Shown here: piece after piece, positions 41,283 to 50,984 of the stretch
How the letters are laid out: every line of letters begins with the position of its first letter
Numbering within the stretch: position 1 is the first letter of the stretch
Assembly (NCBI GenBank): GCA_003242685.1
Contig: QGVD01000009.1
Location: 4,884 to 68,883, forward strand
DNA: 64,000 nucleotides
Source: Pseudomonadota bacterium
Lineage (GTDB): Bacteria > Pseudomonadota > Gammaproteobacteria > Steroidobacterales > Steroidobacteraceae
Direction of reading: 5' to 3'
The notes under the pieces: model-generated
Database searches by the model: none
What the model was told of the DNA's origin: nothing
Seen by the model: the letters and a program-made list of their open reading frames with translations, nothing else
Position numbers and translations under genes: made by a program

Positions 41283-42506
41283 ATGTCTCGTCAGAGTCTC
41301 TCTTCCGCGGCGTGTCGTGCCGGCGCGCAGCCGATCGGCGCGCTGTGCGCGTTCGCAATGCTCGGATCGCTCGGTGCGGCGGCGCTGAACGCCGCAGAGC
41401 CCCGGGTGTTCGAGTCCGAGCTGCACGATTTCCGAGTGGTGACCGTGGTCGAGGGCCTGCGGAATCCCTGGAGCATCGCCTTCCTGCCGAACGGCGACAT
41501 GCTCGTGACGGAACGCGAAGGCCGGCTGCGCATCGTGCGCGACGGGAAGCTCCTGCCCGAGCCCGTTGCGGGCGTGCCGAAGGTGCGCGCCGTGGGGCAG
41601 GGCGGTCTCATGGACGTGGTGCCGCACCCGGACTACGTTTCCAACCGCTTCATCTATCTCAGCTATTCGAAGGAGAACGCCGACGGCTCGATGAACACGA
41701 CCGCCGTCGTGCGCGGCCGGCTCGAGGGCGGGAAGCTCACTGACGTGCAGGAGATCTTCGAGGCCAAGGCGTGGGCGAAGACGGAAGGTCACTACGGCTC
41801 GCGCCTCGCGTTCGATCGCAATGGGTATCTCTTCATCACCGTGGGCGACCGCATGGCGCCGCCGACGGGCGATCTCGCGAAGCATCCCGCGCAGGATCTC
41901 TCGAACCATCAGGGCACGACCATCCGCCTGCACGACGACGGTCGCGTGCCGGACGACAATCCTTTCGTGAACCGGAAGGGCGCGCTCCCGGAGATCTGGA
42001 GCTACGGCCACCGCAACGCGCAGGGCATGGCGTTCCATCCGCAGACGGGCGACCTGTGGCAGAACGAGCACGGACCGCAGGGCGGTGACGAGCTCAATCT
42101 CATCCGCCGCGGCGCGAACTACGGCTGGCCGGTCATCGGTTACGGCGTGCAGTACCGCACCGGCGAGAGAATCCACGAGGGCACGAGCCGCGAGGGCATG
42201 CTCGAGCCCGTGCACTACTGGGTGCCGTCCATCGGCACATCGGGGCTCGCGATCTACGACGGCGACAAGTTCCCGAAATGGCGCGGCAACGTGTTCACCG
42301 GCGGGCTGTCTGGCCGCAATCTCTCGCGCGTCACGCTCGACGGGCAGAAGGTCGTCGGCGAGGAGGTGCTGCTGAAGGACGAGTACCGCATCCGCGACGT
42401 GCGTTCCGGCCCGGACGGCTTCATCTACATCGCGGTCGACGATCGCGACGGCAAGCCGACGCCGATTGTGCGTCTCGAACCCGTCACGGATCGCACGACA
42501 TCGTGA
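41283..42506 (+). CDS. Soluble PQQ-dependent aldose sugar dehydrogenase (YliI-like)
   Basis: 407 residues from ATG 41283 (AAGGAG upstream). A signal peptide (ALCAFAMLGSLGAAALNAAE) sends it to the periplasm. The six-bladed propeller of the soluble glucose dehydrogenase family is evident: LRNPWSIAFLPNGDMLVTER, EGRLRIVRDGK, GQGGLMDVVPHPDY, EGHYGSRLAFDRNGYLFITV, EIWSYGHRNAQGMAF and the long motif NEHGPQGGDELNLIRRGANY. These supply the PQQ- and Ca-binding and the catalytic His residues. It oxidises aldoses to lactones with PQQ and feeds electrons to the respiratory chain. The divergent LuxR gene may control it. Confidence 0.93.
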   Translation: MSRQSLSSAACRAGAQPIGALCAFAMLGSLGAAALNAAEPRVFESELHDFRVVTVVEGLRNPWSIAFLPNGDMLVTEREGRLRIVRDGKLLPEPVAGVPKVRAVGQGGLMDVVPHPDYVSNRFIYLSYSKENADGSMNTTAVVRGRLEGGKLTDVQEIFEAKAWAKTEGHYGSRLAFDRNGYLFITVGDRMAPPTGDLAKHPAQDLSNHQGTTIRLHDDGRVPDDNPFVNRKGALPEIWSYGHRNAQGMAFHPQTGDLWQNEHGPQGGDELNLIRRGANYGWPVIGYGVQYRTGERIHEGTSREGMLEPVHYWVPSIGTSGLAIYDGDKFPKWRGNVFTGGLSGRNLSRVTLDGQKVVGEEVLLKDEYRIRDVRSGPDGFIYIAVDDRDGKPTPIVRLEPVTDRTTS

Positions 42507-42534
42507 AATGCGTCTCCGCGGTGTTCTGGAGCAG

Positions 42535-43788
42535 CTACGTGCTCCAGAGCAGCGCCTGTGCGACGGAGAGCAGCACGCACCACGCGATCACCAGCAGCAC
42601 CGGCGTGCGTGCAGCCGCGAGCAGCGCGAACGCGCTCGCCGCGATGACGAAGTCGAACGGATCCAGCACCGCACCGGTCCACAGCGGGTCGTAGAGCGCC
42701 GCGGCGAGGAGGCCCACGACCGCGGCGTTCACGCCCGCGAGTGCGCGGAGCGCGGCGTGGTAACTCGCGAGCCTCTGCCAGAAGGGCAGTGCGCCTGCGA
42801 GCAGCAGGAATCCGGGCAGGAAGATCGACACGAGACTCACGCTCGCACCGGTGAGGCCTCCCGGTACGCCCTGCAGCCGCGTGCCGAGGAACATCGCGAC
42901 GCTGAACATCGGCCCCGGAATCGCCTGCGCGGCGCCGTATCCCGCGAGGAACTCGTGCGTGTCGAGCCAGCCGGGTCGCACGACGAACTCTTCGAGGAGC
43001 GGCAGCACGACGTGCGCGCCGCCGAACACCAGTGAGCCTGCACGGTAGAACGCCGCGGCCACGGCGGCGAGCGAGAACGGATCGTGCGGGAGCAGTGCCG
43101 CCGCGAGCAGCACGGTGAATGCGACGAGCAGGAGCGCGCCGAAGCGGCGTGAGTACGGCAGCTCGAAGCTCGCGCCGCCCGTCGCGACGACGTTGCGGCA
43201 GACGGCGAGTCCGAGAAGCGCACCCGCCGCAACGACGGCGATCTGCACGAGCGCATTGCCGCCCACGAGGATCACGGCCGCCGAAGCTGCGGCGATGATC
43301 TGTCGCGCGAGATCCGGCGTCAGCCGCCGGAACATGGTCCACAGGCCCTGCGCCACGACTGCAACGGCCACGAGCTTGAGGCCGTGCATCGCCTCCTGCG
43401 CGAGTGGCGTCTCGAGAGCGGGCAGCACTGCCGCGAACGCGAAGAGGAGCATCGCAGAGGGCAGGGTGAACGCGAAAAAAGCAGCGAGCGCACCGGGCCA
43501 CCCCGCGCGGATCATGCCGAGCGCGAAACCGACCTGACTGCTCACCGGGCCGGGCAGGAACTGACACAGCGCGACGAGCTGCGCGTAGTGCGCGTCATCG
43601 ACCCAGCGGCGGCGCGCAATCAGCTCGCGATGAAAGTAGCCGAGATGCGCAATCGGGCCGCCGAAGGACGTGAGACCGAGCCTCAGGAACGCCGCGAAGA
43701 CCTCGCCCGGCGTGCCTCGCTGCGGTGTGGGCGAAGCGCGCTGCGCCGTCTCGGACGGCCCGTGCTCAGCGTCGGGCGCGCCGGTCAT
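42535..43788 (-). CDS. chrA: Chromate transporter, two-domain ChrA
   Basis: 417 residues, the full two-domain length. Both CHR halves carry the FGG motif: FLRLGLTSFGGPIAHLGYFH near the N-terminus and AGSLVFGGAHVVLPLLEEFV in the second half, each followed by a P-G-P motif (QFLPGPVSSQVGFALG; AQAIPGPMFSVAMFLG). About ten hydrophobic segments are visible. ChrA exports chromate with proton coupling; some members carry other oxyanions. It is downstream of the regulator at 43822 on the same strand (33 nt), so it may belong to that two-component unit. Confidence 0.94.
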   Translation of the reverse strand: MTGAPDAEHGPSETAQRASPTPQRGTPGEVFAAFLRLGLTSFGGPIAHLGYFHRELIARRRWVDDAHYAQLVALCQFLPGPVSSQVGFALGMIRAGWPGALAAFFAFTLPSAMLLFAFAAVLPALETPLAQEAMHGLKLVAVAVVAQGLWTMFRRLTPDLARQIIAAASAAVILVGGNALVQIAVVAAGALLGLAVCRNVVATGGASFELPYSRRFGALLLVAFTVLLAAALLPHDPFSLAAVAAAFYRAGSLVFGGAHVVLPLLEEFVVRPGWLDTHEFLAGYGAAQAIPGPMFSVAMFLGTRLQGVPGGLTGASVSLVSIFLPGFLLLAGALPFWQRLASYHAALRALAGVNAAVVGLLAAALYDPLWTGAVLDPFDFVIAASAFALLAAARTPVLLVIAWCVLLSVAQALLWST

Positions 43789-43821
43789 GTGCGGCGCAGG
43801 GCTTCGTGCGCACCCGGCGCA

Positions 43822-44463
43822 CTAGAGGTGAATGAGTCCGCGCTTGTGCGCGACGGCGACCGCTTCCGTGCGGCTGATCGCATCGAGCTTCGTGAGGATC
43901 GCCTTCACGTGCGTCTTGGCCGTGCCTTCGGTGATCTGGAGACGCCGCGCGATGTCCTTGTTGCTGCGTCCCTGCGCGAGGAGCTGCAGCACGTCGAGCT
44001 CGCGCTGGGTAAGACTCGGCTTCGACATGCGCTGCAGCGCCTTCGCGGCGATCGATGACGACGTGTACGGGCGGTCCTCGCTCACCGCGCGGATCGCGGA
44101 GAGGATCTCCTGCCGCGGCGCGTCCTTGAGGAGATAACCCTTCGCGCCCTGACTGAGGCTCCGGAAGATGTCCTCGTCGCCGTCGTACGTGGTCATGATG
44201 AGGATGCGCGCCTTGGGGTGCGATTCGAGCACGCGCTGCACGACCGTCACGCCGTCGACCTTCGGCATGCGCAGGTCGAGCACCATCACGTCCGGCCTGT
44301 ACTGCTCGTAGAGCGCGATCGCCTGCTCGCCGTCGCCGGCTTCCGCGACGACTTCCATGTCGGGCTGCTGGTTCACGATGGCCGCGAGCCCGTCGCGCAC
44401 CACCGGATGGTCGTCCGCCAGGATGACGCGGATCTTCTTTCCGCCGTGTCCGTTGATCGTCAT
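43822..44463 (-). CDS. NarL/FixJ-family response regulator
   Basis: 213 residues. ATG 44463 follows GAGAGGAACG; a longer frame upstream overlaps the kinase gene and has no family features. Receiver: IRVILADDHPVVRDGLAAIV, D63 in DVMVLDLRMPKVDG and Lys in GYLLKDAP. The HTH is SLTQRELDVLQLLAQGRSNK, then ARRLQITEGTAKTHVKAILT. It is 44 nt after the stop of the GAF kinase on the same strand and is its probable partner. Possible targets are the upstream RND genes and the downstream chromate transporter. Confidence 0.95.
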   Translation of the reverse strand: MTINGHGGKKIRVILADDHPVVRDGLAAIVNQQPDMEVVAEAGDGEQAIALYEQYRPDVMVLDLRMPKVDGVTVVQRVLESHPKARILIMTTYDGDEDIFRSLSQGAKGYLLKDAPRQEILSAIRAVSEDRPYTSSSIAAKALQRMSKPSLTQRELDVLQLLAQGRSNKDIARRLQITEGTAKTHVKAILTKLDAISRTEAVAVAHKRGLIHL

Positions 44464-44507
44464 CGTGTCGTTCCTCTCATCGATCCGCGCGCGAGGTTCC
44501 TGCCACC

Positions 44508-46316
44508 TCAGCGCGCGGCCCGCTTCGGCACGCGCACTCTGACGCGCGTGCCCTCGCCGGGCCTGCTGTCGATCTGCCACTTGCCGCCGATCGCGGCCGC
44601 ACGCTCGCGCATGCTCGTGAGTCCGAAGCCCTGCTGCGCATACAGCTCGAGCCGCTGCTCCATCCCGCACCCGTCGTCCACGACGTCGAGTATCCAGTGG
44701 GTGTTCTCCTCGAGAAGCGCGATGCGCACCGTGCGCGGCTGTGCGTGCCGCACGGCGTTGCTGACCGCTTCCGTCGCGATGCGCAGCAGCTCGTGCTCGT
44801 GCTCGGGCGGAAGGCCCGTCGGCACCGCCGTGCCTTCGTACACGCACGTGACGCGTCCCGGAATGGTCGAGCGCTCCGCGAGTTGACGCAGCGCGAGCTC
44901 GAGCCCCGCGCGGCGTGTCTGGTCCGGACGCAGCGCCATCACCGAGCGACGTGCCTCAGCCAGTCCGTCCCGCGCGAGATCGCGGATGCGCGCGAGCACC
45001 GGCGCGAGCGGCGAGCCTTCCTTGAAGGCGTCCATCCCTTCGACCGCGCCGAGCTGCATGAGAATGCCCGTGAACGCCTGCGCGAGACCGTCGTGGATCT
45101 CCTGGCCGATGCGATTGCGCTCGGCGAGCACCGCGGCGTTCTTCGCCGACGCGCCGAGACGCTTCAGGCCGATGGCGAGCGTCGCCTGCTGGGCGAGCGT
45201 GATGAGCATCTCCGCGCGCTCGGAGATCGGCGGATTCTCGTGGCGGAAGCTGAGCACGAGGAAGCCCACCTGCTGCTCGCCGAACACGAGCGGCAGCACG
45301 TACATGCTCTTGTGACCTTCGGCGCGGTGATGCTCGAGGGCGCCGGGCCAGGGAAGCGATTCGATGCGATCGAGCACGATGTGCACCGGCTCGCGCGACA
45401 GGCCCGTGAGCTCGCGGATGGCGCCCACCGACTGCGGCACGGCGCAGGGGAACTTGGGTTCCTCCAGTTTCCCGTCGCGAACGTTCGCCACGATGCGCCA
45501 TTCCTGCTTGTGGTCGTCGAGCATGATGAGCAGACCCTGCGCGGCATCGACGTGCCGCGCCGCCTCGAACAGCAGGCGGCCCATGAAGTTGCGCAGATCG
45601 GGCTCGCTCGCGAGCTGCTCGAGGTTCGCGCGCAGCATCGCGTTCGCACGCGCGAGCTGTGCGGCGCGCTCTTCCGCGGCCAGCTCGCGCTCGCGGCGCA
45701 CGGTCTCGACCAGTCGCTCCCGATGAAGCGCGGCGCCGATGAGGCCCGCCGCGATCTCGAGCGCGGAAACCACTGCGGGATCGAACTGCCGCGCGCGGTG
45801 ACAATCGTCGAAGCCGATGGCGCCGGCGTACTCGCCGTCCACCAGAATCGGCACGATCACCGAGCTCTTCGCGCGGTCGCTCGCGATGCTCACGCCGTCG
45901 GGCTCGGGTGTACGCTCGCGGCAGACGTAGACGCTCTGGCCGGACTGAAGCTGCATGCAGAAGCAGTCCGACTTGCGCTCGTTCCACGCCATGCGGCCCG
46001 TATCGCAGCCCTGGCCCTTGACACCTTCCGCGACCCACTCGCTCTTGATGACGAGCCAGCGCTCGCCTTTGGGCCCGATCTCGGACAGTGCGAGCGCCGT
46101 GCGATCGACCTCGGCCGCTTCGCCGAGCAGCCGCAGCACGTCGTGCATCACCTGCATGGCGCTCGGCGCTTCGAGGAGAAGTCTGCTCACCTTGGCCGTG
46201 GCCGCGAGCAGACTCTCGCGCCGCCGAAGGGATTCGTTGACGAAGGTGGTTTCCGCTGCGTGGTGCAGGCGCGGCGCGGTTTCGCGCTCATCCAGTGCCA
46301 GGGGCTCGGCCATCAT
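44508..46316 (-). CDS. Soluble GAF-domain sensor histidine kinase (NarL-system type)
   Basis: 602 residues, no membrane segments. Two GAF domains (about 45-195 and 240-385) are joined by a coiled coil (200-235). The first GAF has four Cys close together: C104 (GQGCDTG), C118 and C120 (DCFCMQL) and C132 (YVCRER), which could bind a metal or sense redox. The kinase core is GQEIHDGLAQAFTGIL with H408 and a HATPase with AVSNAVRHAQPRTVRI, VVDDGCGMEQ and GFGLTSMRERAAAIGG. It is 32 nt downstream of the RND outer-membrane factor and just before its response regulator. Confidence 0.93.
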   Translation of the reverse strand: MMAEPLALDERETAPRLHHAAETTFVNESLRRRESLLAATAKVSRLLLEAPSAMQVMHDVLRLLGEAAEVDRTALALSEIGPKGERWLVIKSEWVAEGVKGQGCDTGRMAWNERKSDCFCMQLQSGQSVYVCRERTPEPDGVSIASDRAKSSVIVPILVDGEYAGAIGFDDCHRARQFDPAVVSALEIAAGLIGAALHRERLVETVRRERELAAEERAAQLARANAMLRANLEQLASEPDLRNFMGRLLFEAARHVDAAQGLLIMLDDHKQEWRIVANVRDGKLEEPKFPCAVPQSVGAIRELTGLSREPVHIVLDRIESLPWPGALEHHRAEGHKSMYVLPLVFGEQQVGFLVLSFRHENPPISERAEMLITLAQQATLAIGLKRLGASAKNAAVLAERNRIGQEIHDGLAQAFTGILMQLGAVEGMDAFKEGSPLAPVLARIRDLARDGLAEARRSVMALRPDQTRRAGLELALRQLAERSTIPGRVTCVYEGTAVPTGLPPEHEHELLRIATEAVSNAVRHAQPRTVRIALLEENTHWILDVVDDGCGMEQRLELYAQQGFGLTSMRERAAAIGGKWQIDSRPGEGTRVRVRVPKRAAR

Positions 46317-46348
46317 GGCGTCCTCTTCCCGCGGTCAATGGCCGAAGT

Positions 46349-47812
46349 CTAACGCGCCGCCACGGCCGGCTCCCAGCCGCCGCCCAGCGCCTTGTATACG
46401 GCGATGAGGCTCGTCGCAGTCTCGGTGCGCGCCTGCGCGAGCCGGTCCTCCGCTTCGAGCAGAGTCCTTTCCGCGTCAAGCACTTGCAGAAAGTCGACTG
46501 CACCGTTCTCGAAGCGCAGCCGCGCGAGCCGTGCAGCGGTCGCGCTGGCCTGCGCCGCCTCCTGCGCATGCGTCAGCCGTTCCCGGGCTCGCGCGTGCGT
46601 GACGAGCGCGTTCTCCGTCTCCTCCAGCGCCCGGAGCACCGTCTGCTCATATTGAGAAAGCGCGGCATCGGCCCGCGCGCGAGCACCGGTGATGCGCGCG
46701 CGCACTCTGCCCAGATCGAGTGCCGCCCAGGAGATGCCTGGTGCCAGCACCGACGTATCCGTTCCGGACTCGCCCAGCTCGCCGAAGCTCGTGGCGACAT
46801 AACCGACGCTTCCCGTGAAGGACACCCGCGGGAAAAGATCGGCGACCGCGACACCGATGCCGGCCGTCGCGGCCGCCAACTCCCGCTCCGCCACGCGAAT
46901 GTCCGGGCGACGGCGCAACAGTGTGCCCGGATCGCCGACGGCGGTGACCCGCGGCAAGGCCGGCAGCTCCGCGGGTGGGTCCAGCAGCTGGCGCAAGGCG
47001 GTGGGGGGACGCCCGGTAAGAACGCCGAGCCGATGGATGGAGCGCGCAAGCGCGGCTTCGAGCGGCGCGATCGTGGCGAGCGTCGCGCTGAGCTGAGCCT
47101 GTGCGCGTGAAGTGTCGAGCTCGGTGCCGCGACCGGCATCGAGCAGAGCCTGAGTGAGCTCGAGCGTTTCCCGCTGGTTGCGGACGTTCTGCCGCGCCAC
47201 TTCGAGCTGCTGCTGCTGTCCGCGCAGCTCGAAGTACGTACGCGTGACTTCCGCGGTGACGATCACCAGCGCATCGCGCAGGCTCGCCTCAGCGGCGTCC
47301 GCCAGCGCATTGCTGCGCTCGACGCTGCGGCGGACGCGACCGAAGAAGTCGAGCTCCCAGAACGCGTCGAATCCCGCGTCGTACAGCTCCACGTCCCGAT
47401 CGGGTGAGACGGCGAGCTGCGCGAGCGAGGCACGCTGATCCGTGTAACCGCCGCCGGCCGTGATGGTCGGCAGCAGATCGAGCCGCGTCTCACCGCGGAT
47501 CGCGCGCGCCTCGACGACCCGCGCGAGCGCGATGCGCAGGTCGTGGTTGGCGGCGAGCGCGTCGTCGACGAGCTGCTCGAGCAGCGGATCCTGGAACTGC
47601 TTCCAGAACGCGGCCGTGGCCTCTTCGTTCGTGTACACCTGCGGGTCGAGGTGCTCGAACTTCTCCGGCGCTTCCGTTTCCGGCGCGACGTAGTCGGGAC
47701 CCACCGCACAGGCGACGAGCAGCGCTCCGAGCATCAGCACCAGCAGGTTGCGCGCGATAGTCCGCACTGACTGCCGTTCCTTTACCGAACCGGCTGCGAA
47801 TGCTTCAGGCAT
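46349..47812 (-). CDS. RND efflux outer-membrane lipoprotein (NodT/OprM family)
   Basis: 487 residues. The signal is a lipoprotein type: LLVLMLGALLVACAVGPDYV, with the lipobox Cys in LLVAC. The two-fold TolC-like repeat and long helical hairpins are visible (FWKQFQDPLLEQLVDDALAA; LTQALLDAGRGTELDTSRAQ; RLRFENGAVDFLQVLDAERT). LLRRRPDIRVAERELAAATA is a family signature. The start at 47812 overlaps the pump stop by 8 nt; a shorter start such as the V at residue 16 is possible. It completes the tripartite pump. Confidence 0.94.
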   Translation of the reverse strand: MPEAFAAGSVKERQSVRTIARNLLVLMLGALLVACAVGPDYVAPETEAPEKFEHLDPQVYTNEEATAAFWKQFQDPLLEQLVDDALAANHDLRIALARVVEARAIRGETRLDLLPTITAGGGYTDQRASLAQLAVSPDRDVELYDAGFDAFWELDFFGRVRRSVERSNALADAAEASLRDALVIVTAEVTRTYFELRGQQQQLEVARQNVRNQRETLELTQALLDAGRGTELDTSRAQAQLSATLATIAPLEAALARSIHRLGVLTGRPPTALRQLLDPPAELPALPRVTAVGDPGTLLRRRPDIRVAERELAAATAGIGVAVADLFPRVSFTGSVGYVATSFGELGESGTDTSVLAPGISWAALDLGRVRARITGARARADAALSQYEQTVLRALEETENALVTHARARERLTHAQEAAQASATAARLARLRFENGAVDFLQVLDAERTLLEAEDRLAQARTETATSLIAVYKALGGGWEPAVAAR

Positions 47813-50800
47813 GACTCACCTCCGCGGCGCTGTCCTCGTCGCTTTCGGCGCTCTTCTTCCGTCGCTCCACGAGGCGCCGCATCACCACGAAGAAGACAGG
47901 GGTGAGGAAGAGACCGACGAACGTCACGCCGATCATGCCGCTGAAGACCGCCGCGCCCATCGCGCGGCGCACTTCGGCACCGGCGCCTTCCGCCAGCACC
48001 AGCGGCACGACACCCATGATGAACGCGAAGGACGTCATCAGGATCGGCCGCAGGCGCAGACGGGCGGCCTCGAGCACGGCGGACACGCGGTCTCGTCCCT
48101 GCTCCTGCAGGTGCCTCGCGAACTCCACGATGAGGATCGAGTTCTTCGCCGCGAGACCGGTGAGCACCAGGAAGCCGATCTGCGTGAAGATGTTGTTGTC
48201 GCCGCCCTGCAGGAGCACGCCCGTGACGCCCGCGAGCAGCGCCATCGGCACGATCAGCACGATGGCGAGCGGGAGCGTGAGGCTCTCGTACTGCGCGGCG
48301 AGCACGAGGAACACCAGCAGCACGCACAGCGGGAAGATGAACATCGCCGTGTTGCCTGCCGTGACCTGCTGGTACGCGAGCTCCGTCCACTCGAACGTCA
48401 TGCCCGAAGGCAGCGTCTCCTCGAGGATGCGCGCGATCGCGGACTGCGCCTCACCGGAGCTGTATCCCGGCGCCGGGCCGCCGCTGATGTCGGCAGCCTG
48501 GTAGGCGTTGAAGCGCTCGACGATCTCCGGCCCGAAGGACTCCTTCACGCTGACTACCGAGCCGAGCGGCACCATCTCGTCCCTGGCGTTCCGCGTCTTC
48601 AGCGTCAGGATGTCCTCCACCTGCGAGCGGAAGGGCGCATCGGCCTGCGCAACGACACGGTACGTGCGGCCGAAGCGGTTGAAGTCGTTCACGTACAGCG
48701 AGCCCAGATACACCTGCAGCGTCTGGAACACGTCCGTGAGCGCGACGTTCTGCCGCTTCACCTTCAGCCGATCGACGTCCACGTCGAGCTGCGGCACGTT
48801 GATCTGGTAGTTGGTGAAGACGCCCGCGAGCGCGGGATCCTGGTGCGCCTTGCCGATCGCTTCCTGCACGGCCGCGTACAGCGCCTCGGGACCGTGATTG
48901 GCGCGGTCCTGCACGTACAGCTTGAAGCCGCCGAGCGTGCCGAGCCCCAGGACCGGCGGCGGCGGAAACACGGCGACATAGGCGTCCTGGATCTGACTCA
49001 GCTTCATGTTGAGCTGCTGAGCGATCGCTCCGGCCGAGAGCTCAGGCGACTGCCGCTCGTCGAAGCCCTCGAGCGGGAAGAACACGAGCCCCGAGCTCGA
49101 GCTCGCCGCGAAGCCGCTCGGCGACATGCCGGCGAACTGTACGGTGCCCGCGACGCCCGGCTGCGAGCGGGCGATCTCGCCCACCCGGCGCACGACTTCC
49201 TCCGTGCGGTCGATGGACGCAGCCGGTGGAAGCTGCACGACGCCCACCAGGTACAGCTTGTCCTGCTGCGGGATGAACCCGGCCGGCACGGACGACAGCC
49301 CCAGCCACGCGAGCACCGAGAGCCCCGCGTACACGGTGAGCGCGATGCCCGTGCGGCGCACGGTGTGCGTCAGCGCGCGCGTATAGAGATTCCCCGCGGA
49401 CTCGAAGCCGCGGTTGAAGCGGGCAAAAAAACGGCCCAGCACGCGATCCACCCCGCGCGAGAGCGCGTCCTTGCGCGCGCCGTGGCCCTTCAAGAGCAGC
49501 GCGGCGAGGGCGGGTGAGAGCGTCAGCGAGTTGAACGCCGAGATCACCGTCGAGAACGCGATGGTCAGCGCGAACTGCCGGTAGAACTGACCCGTCAATC
49601 CGCTGACGAAGGCCACCGGCACGAACACCGCGCAAAGGACCAGAGTGATGGCGATGATCGGACGGCTGACCTCGCTCATGGCGACCTTCGTCGCCTCGCG
49701 CGGAGCCAACCCACGCGCGATGTGGCGCTCGACGTTCTCCACCACGACGATGGCATCGTCCACCACGATGCCGATCGCGAGCACCAGGCCAAACAGTGAA
49801 AGCGTGTTGATCGAGAAGCCGAAGGCGTGCAGCACCGCAAAGGTGCCGATGACCGACACCGGCACGGCAACGAGCGGGATGATCGAGGCACGCCAGGTCT
49901 GGAGGAACAGAATGACCACCAGCACCACGAGCGCGATGGCCTCGAGCAGCGTCTGGATCACCGCGTGGATGGACTGCCGCACGAAGACCGTCGGGTCGTA
50001 GACGATCTCGTAGCTCATGCCGTCGGGGAAACGCTCGGCGAGCTCCGCCATCTTCTTGCGCACGGCGGAAGACAGCTCGAGCGCGTTTGCGCCCGGCGAC
50101 AGGTAGATCGGGAGCGCGACGGCGTTCTGGTTGTTGAGGAGGCTGCGCAGCGCATAGGTCGCGGCGCCGAGCTCGACGCGCGCCACGTCGCGCAGCCGCA
50201 CGACCTCGCCCTGCTCGCCGGTCTTGATGACGATGTCGGCGAACTGCTCCTCGTCCTCGAGGCGGCCCATCGCGTTCAGCGCGAGCTGAAACTCCGAGCC
50301 TTCCGCAGGCGGCGCGCCGATCTGGCCCGCCGCCACCTGCACGTTCTGCTCGCGGATGGCCGCGACGACGTCGCCGGTGGTGAGGTTCCGCGCGGCGAGC
50401 TTCTGCGGGTCGAGCCAGATCCGCATCGAGTAGTCGCCCGCGCCGAACACGCGGACGGCGCCCATGCCGGGGAGCCGCGCGAGCTCGTCGCGCACGTTGA
50501 GCACGGCGTAGTTGCGCAGGTAGAGCGAGTCGTAGCGCCCGTCGGGCGAGGTGAGGTGCACGACGAGCGTGAGGTCGGGCGAGCTCTTCTGCGTCGTGAC
50601 GCCGAGCGCGCGCACTTCCTCCGGCAGACGCGGCAGCGCCTGCGCGACGCGGTTCTGCACTTGCACCTGCGCCCTGTCGATGTCGGTGCCGATGGCGAAG
50701 GTGATGGTGAGATTCAGCGTGCCGTCCATCGCGGCCTGCGATGACATGTAGATCATGTCCTCGACGCCGACGATCTCCTGCTCGAGGGGCGCGGCGACCG

Positions 50801-50984
50801 TCTCGGCGATCACCTTGGGGTTCGCGCCGGGATAGGACGCCGTCACCACCACCGAGGGCGGGACGACTTCGGGGTATTCGCTGATCGGCAGCCGGAAGAT
50901 GGCGATCGCGCCGGCGATCGTGATGAGCGCCGACAGGACCGCCGCGAAGACCGGCCGGTCGATGAAGTAGTTGGAGAACTTCAT
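47805..50984 (-). CDS. RND multidrug efflux pump (HAE-1 family)
   Basis: 1059 residues, normal for HAE-1. The start MKFSNYFIDRPVFAAVLSAL is typical of MexF/OqxB-like pumps. The two halves each have an N-terminal helix, porter domain and six further helices. Proton-relay region: GLVLAIGIVVDDAIVVVENV with the paired Asp residues, and the later motif MLIT-type PILMTSFAFIMGVVPLVLAE. It works as a trimer in the inner membrane, exporting drugs from the periplasm and inner leaflet. The start overlaps the adaptor stop by 4 nt. Confidence 0.96.
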   Translation of the reverse strand: MKFSNYFIDRPVFAAVLSALITIAGAIAIFRLPISEYPEVVPPSVVVTASYPGANPKVIAETVAAPLEQEIVGVEDMIYMSSQAAMDGTLNLTITFAIGTDIDRAQVQVQNRVAQALPRLPEEVRALGVTTQKSSPDLTLVVHLTSPDGRYDSLYLRNYAVLNVRDELARLPGMGAVRVFGAGDYSMRIWLDPQKLAARNLTTGDVVAAIREQNVQVAAGQIGAPPAEGSEFQLALNAMGRLEDEEQFADIVIKTGEQGEVVRLRDVARVELGAATYALRSLLNNQNAVALPIYLSPGANALELSSAVRKKMAELAERFPDGMSYEIVYDPTVFVRQSIHAVIQTLLEAIALVVLVVILFLQTWRASIIPLVAVPVSVIGTFAVLHAFGFSINTLSLFGLVLAIGIVVDDAIVVVENVERHIARGLAPREATKVAMSEVSRPIIAITLVLCAVFVPVAFVSGLTGQFYRQFALTIAFSTVISAFNSLTLSPALAALLLKGHGARKDALSRGVDRVLGRFFARFNRGFESAGNLYTRALTHTVRRTGIALTVYAGLSVLAWLGLSSVPAGFIPQQDKLYLVGVVQLPPAASIDRTEEVVRRVGEIARSQPGVAGTVQFAGMSPSGFAASSSSGLVFFPLEGFDERQSPELSAGAIAQQLNMKLSQIQDAYVAVFPPPPVLGLGTLGGFKLYVQDRANHGPEALYAAVQEAIGKAHQDPALAGVFTNYQINVPQLDVDVDRLKVKRQNVALTDVFQTLQVYLGSLYVNDFNRFGRTYRVVAQADAPFRSQVEDILTLKTRNARDEMVPLGSVVSVKESFGPEIVERFNAYQAADISGGPAPGYSSGEAQSAIARILEETLPSGMTFEWTELAYQQVTAGNTAMFIFPLCVLLVFLVLAAQYESLTLPLAIVLIVPMALLAGVTGVLLQGGDNNIFTQIGFLVLTGLAAKNSILIVEFARHLQEQGRDRVSAVLEAARLRLRPILMTSFAFIMGVVPLVLAEGAGAEVRRAMGAAVFSGMIGVTFVGLFLTPVFFVVMRRLVERRKKSAESDEDSAAEVSHA

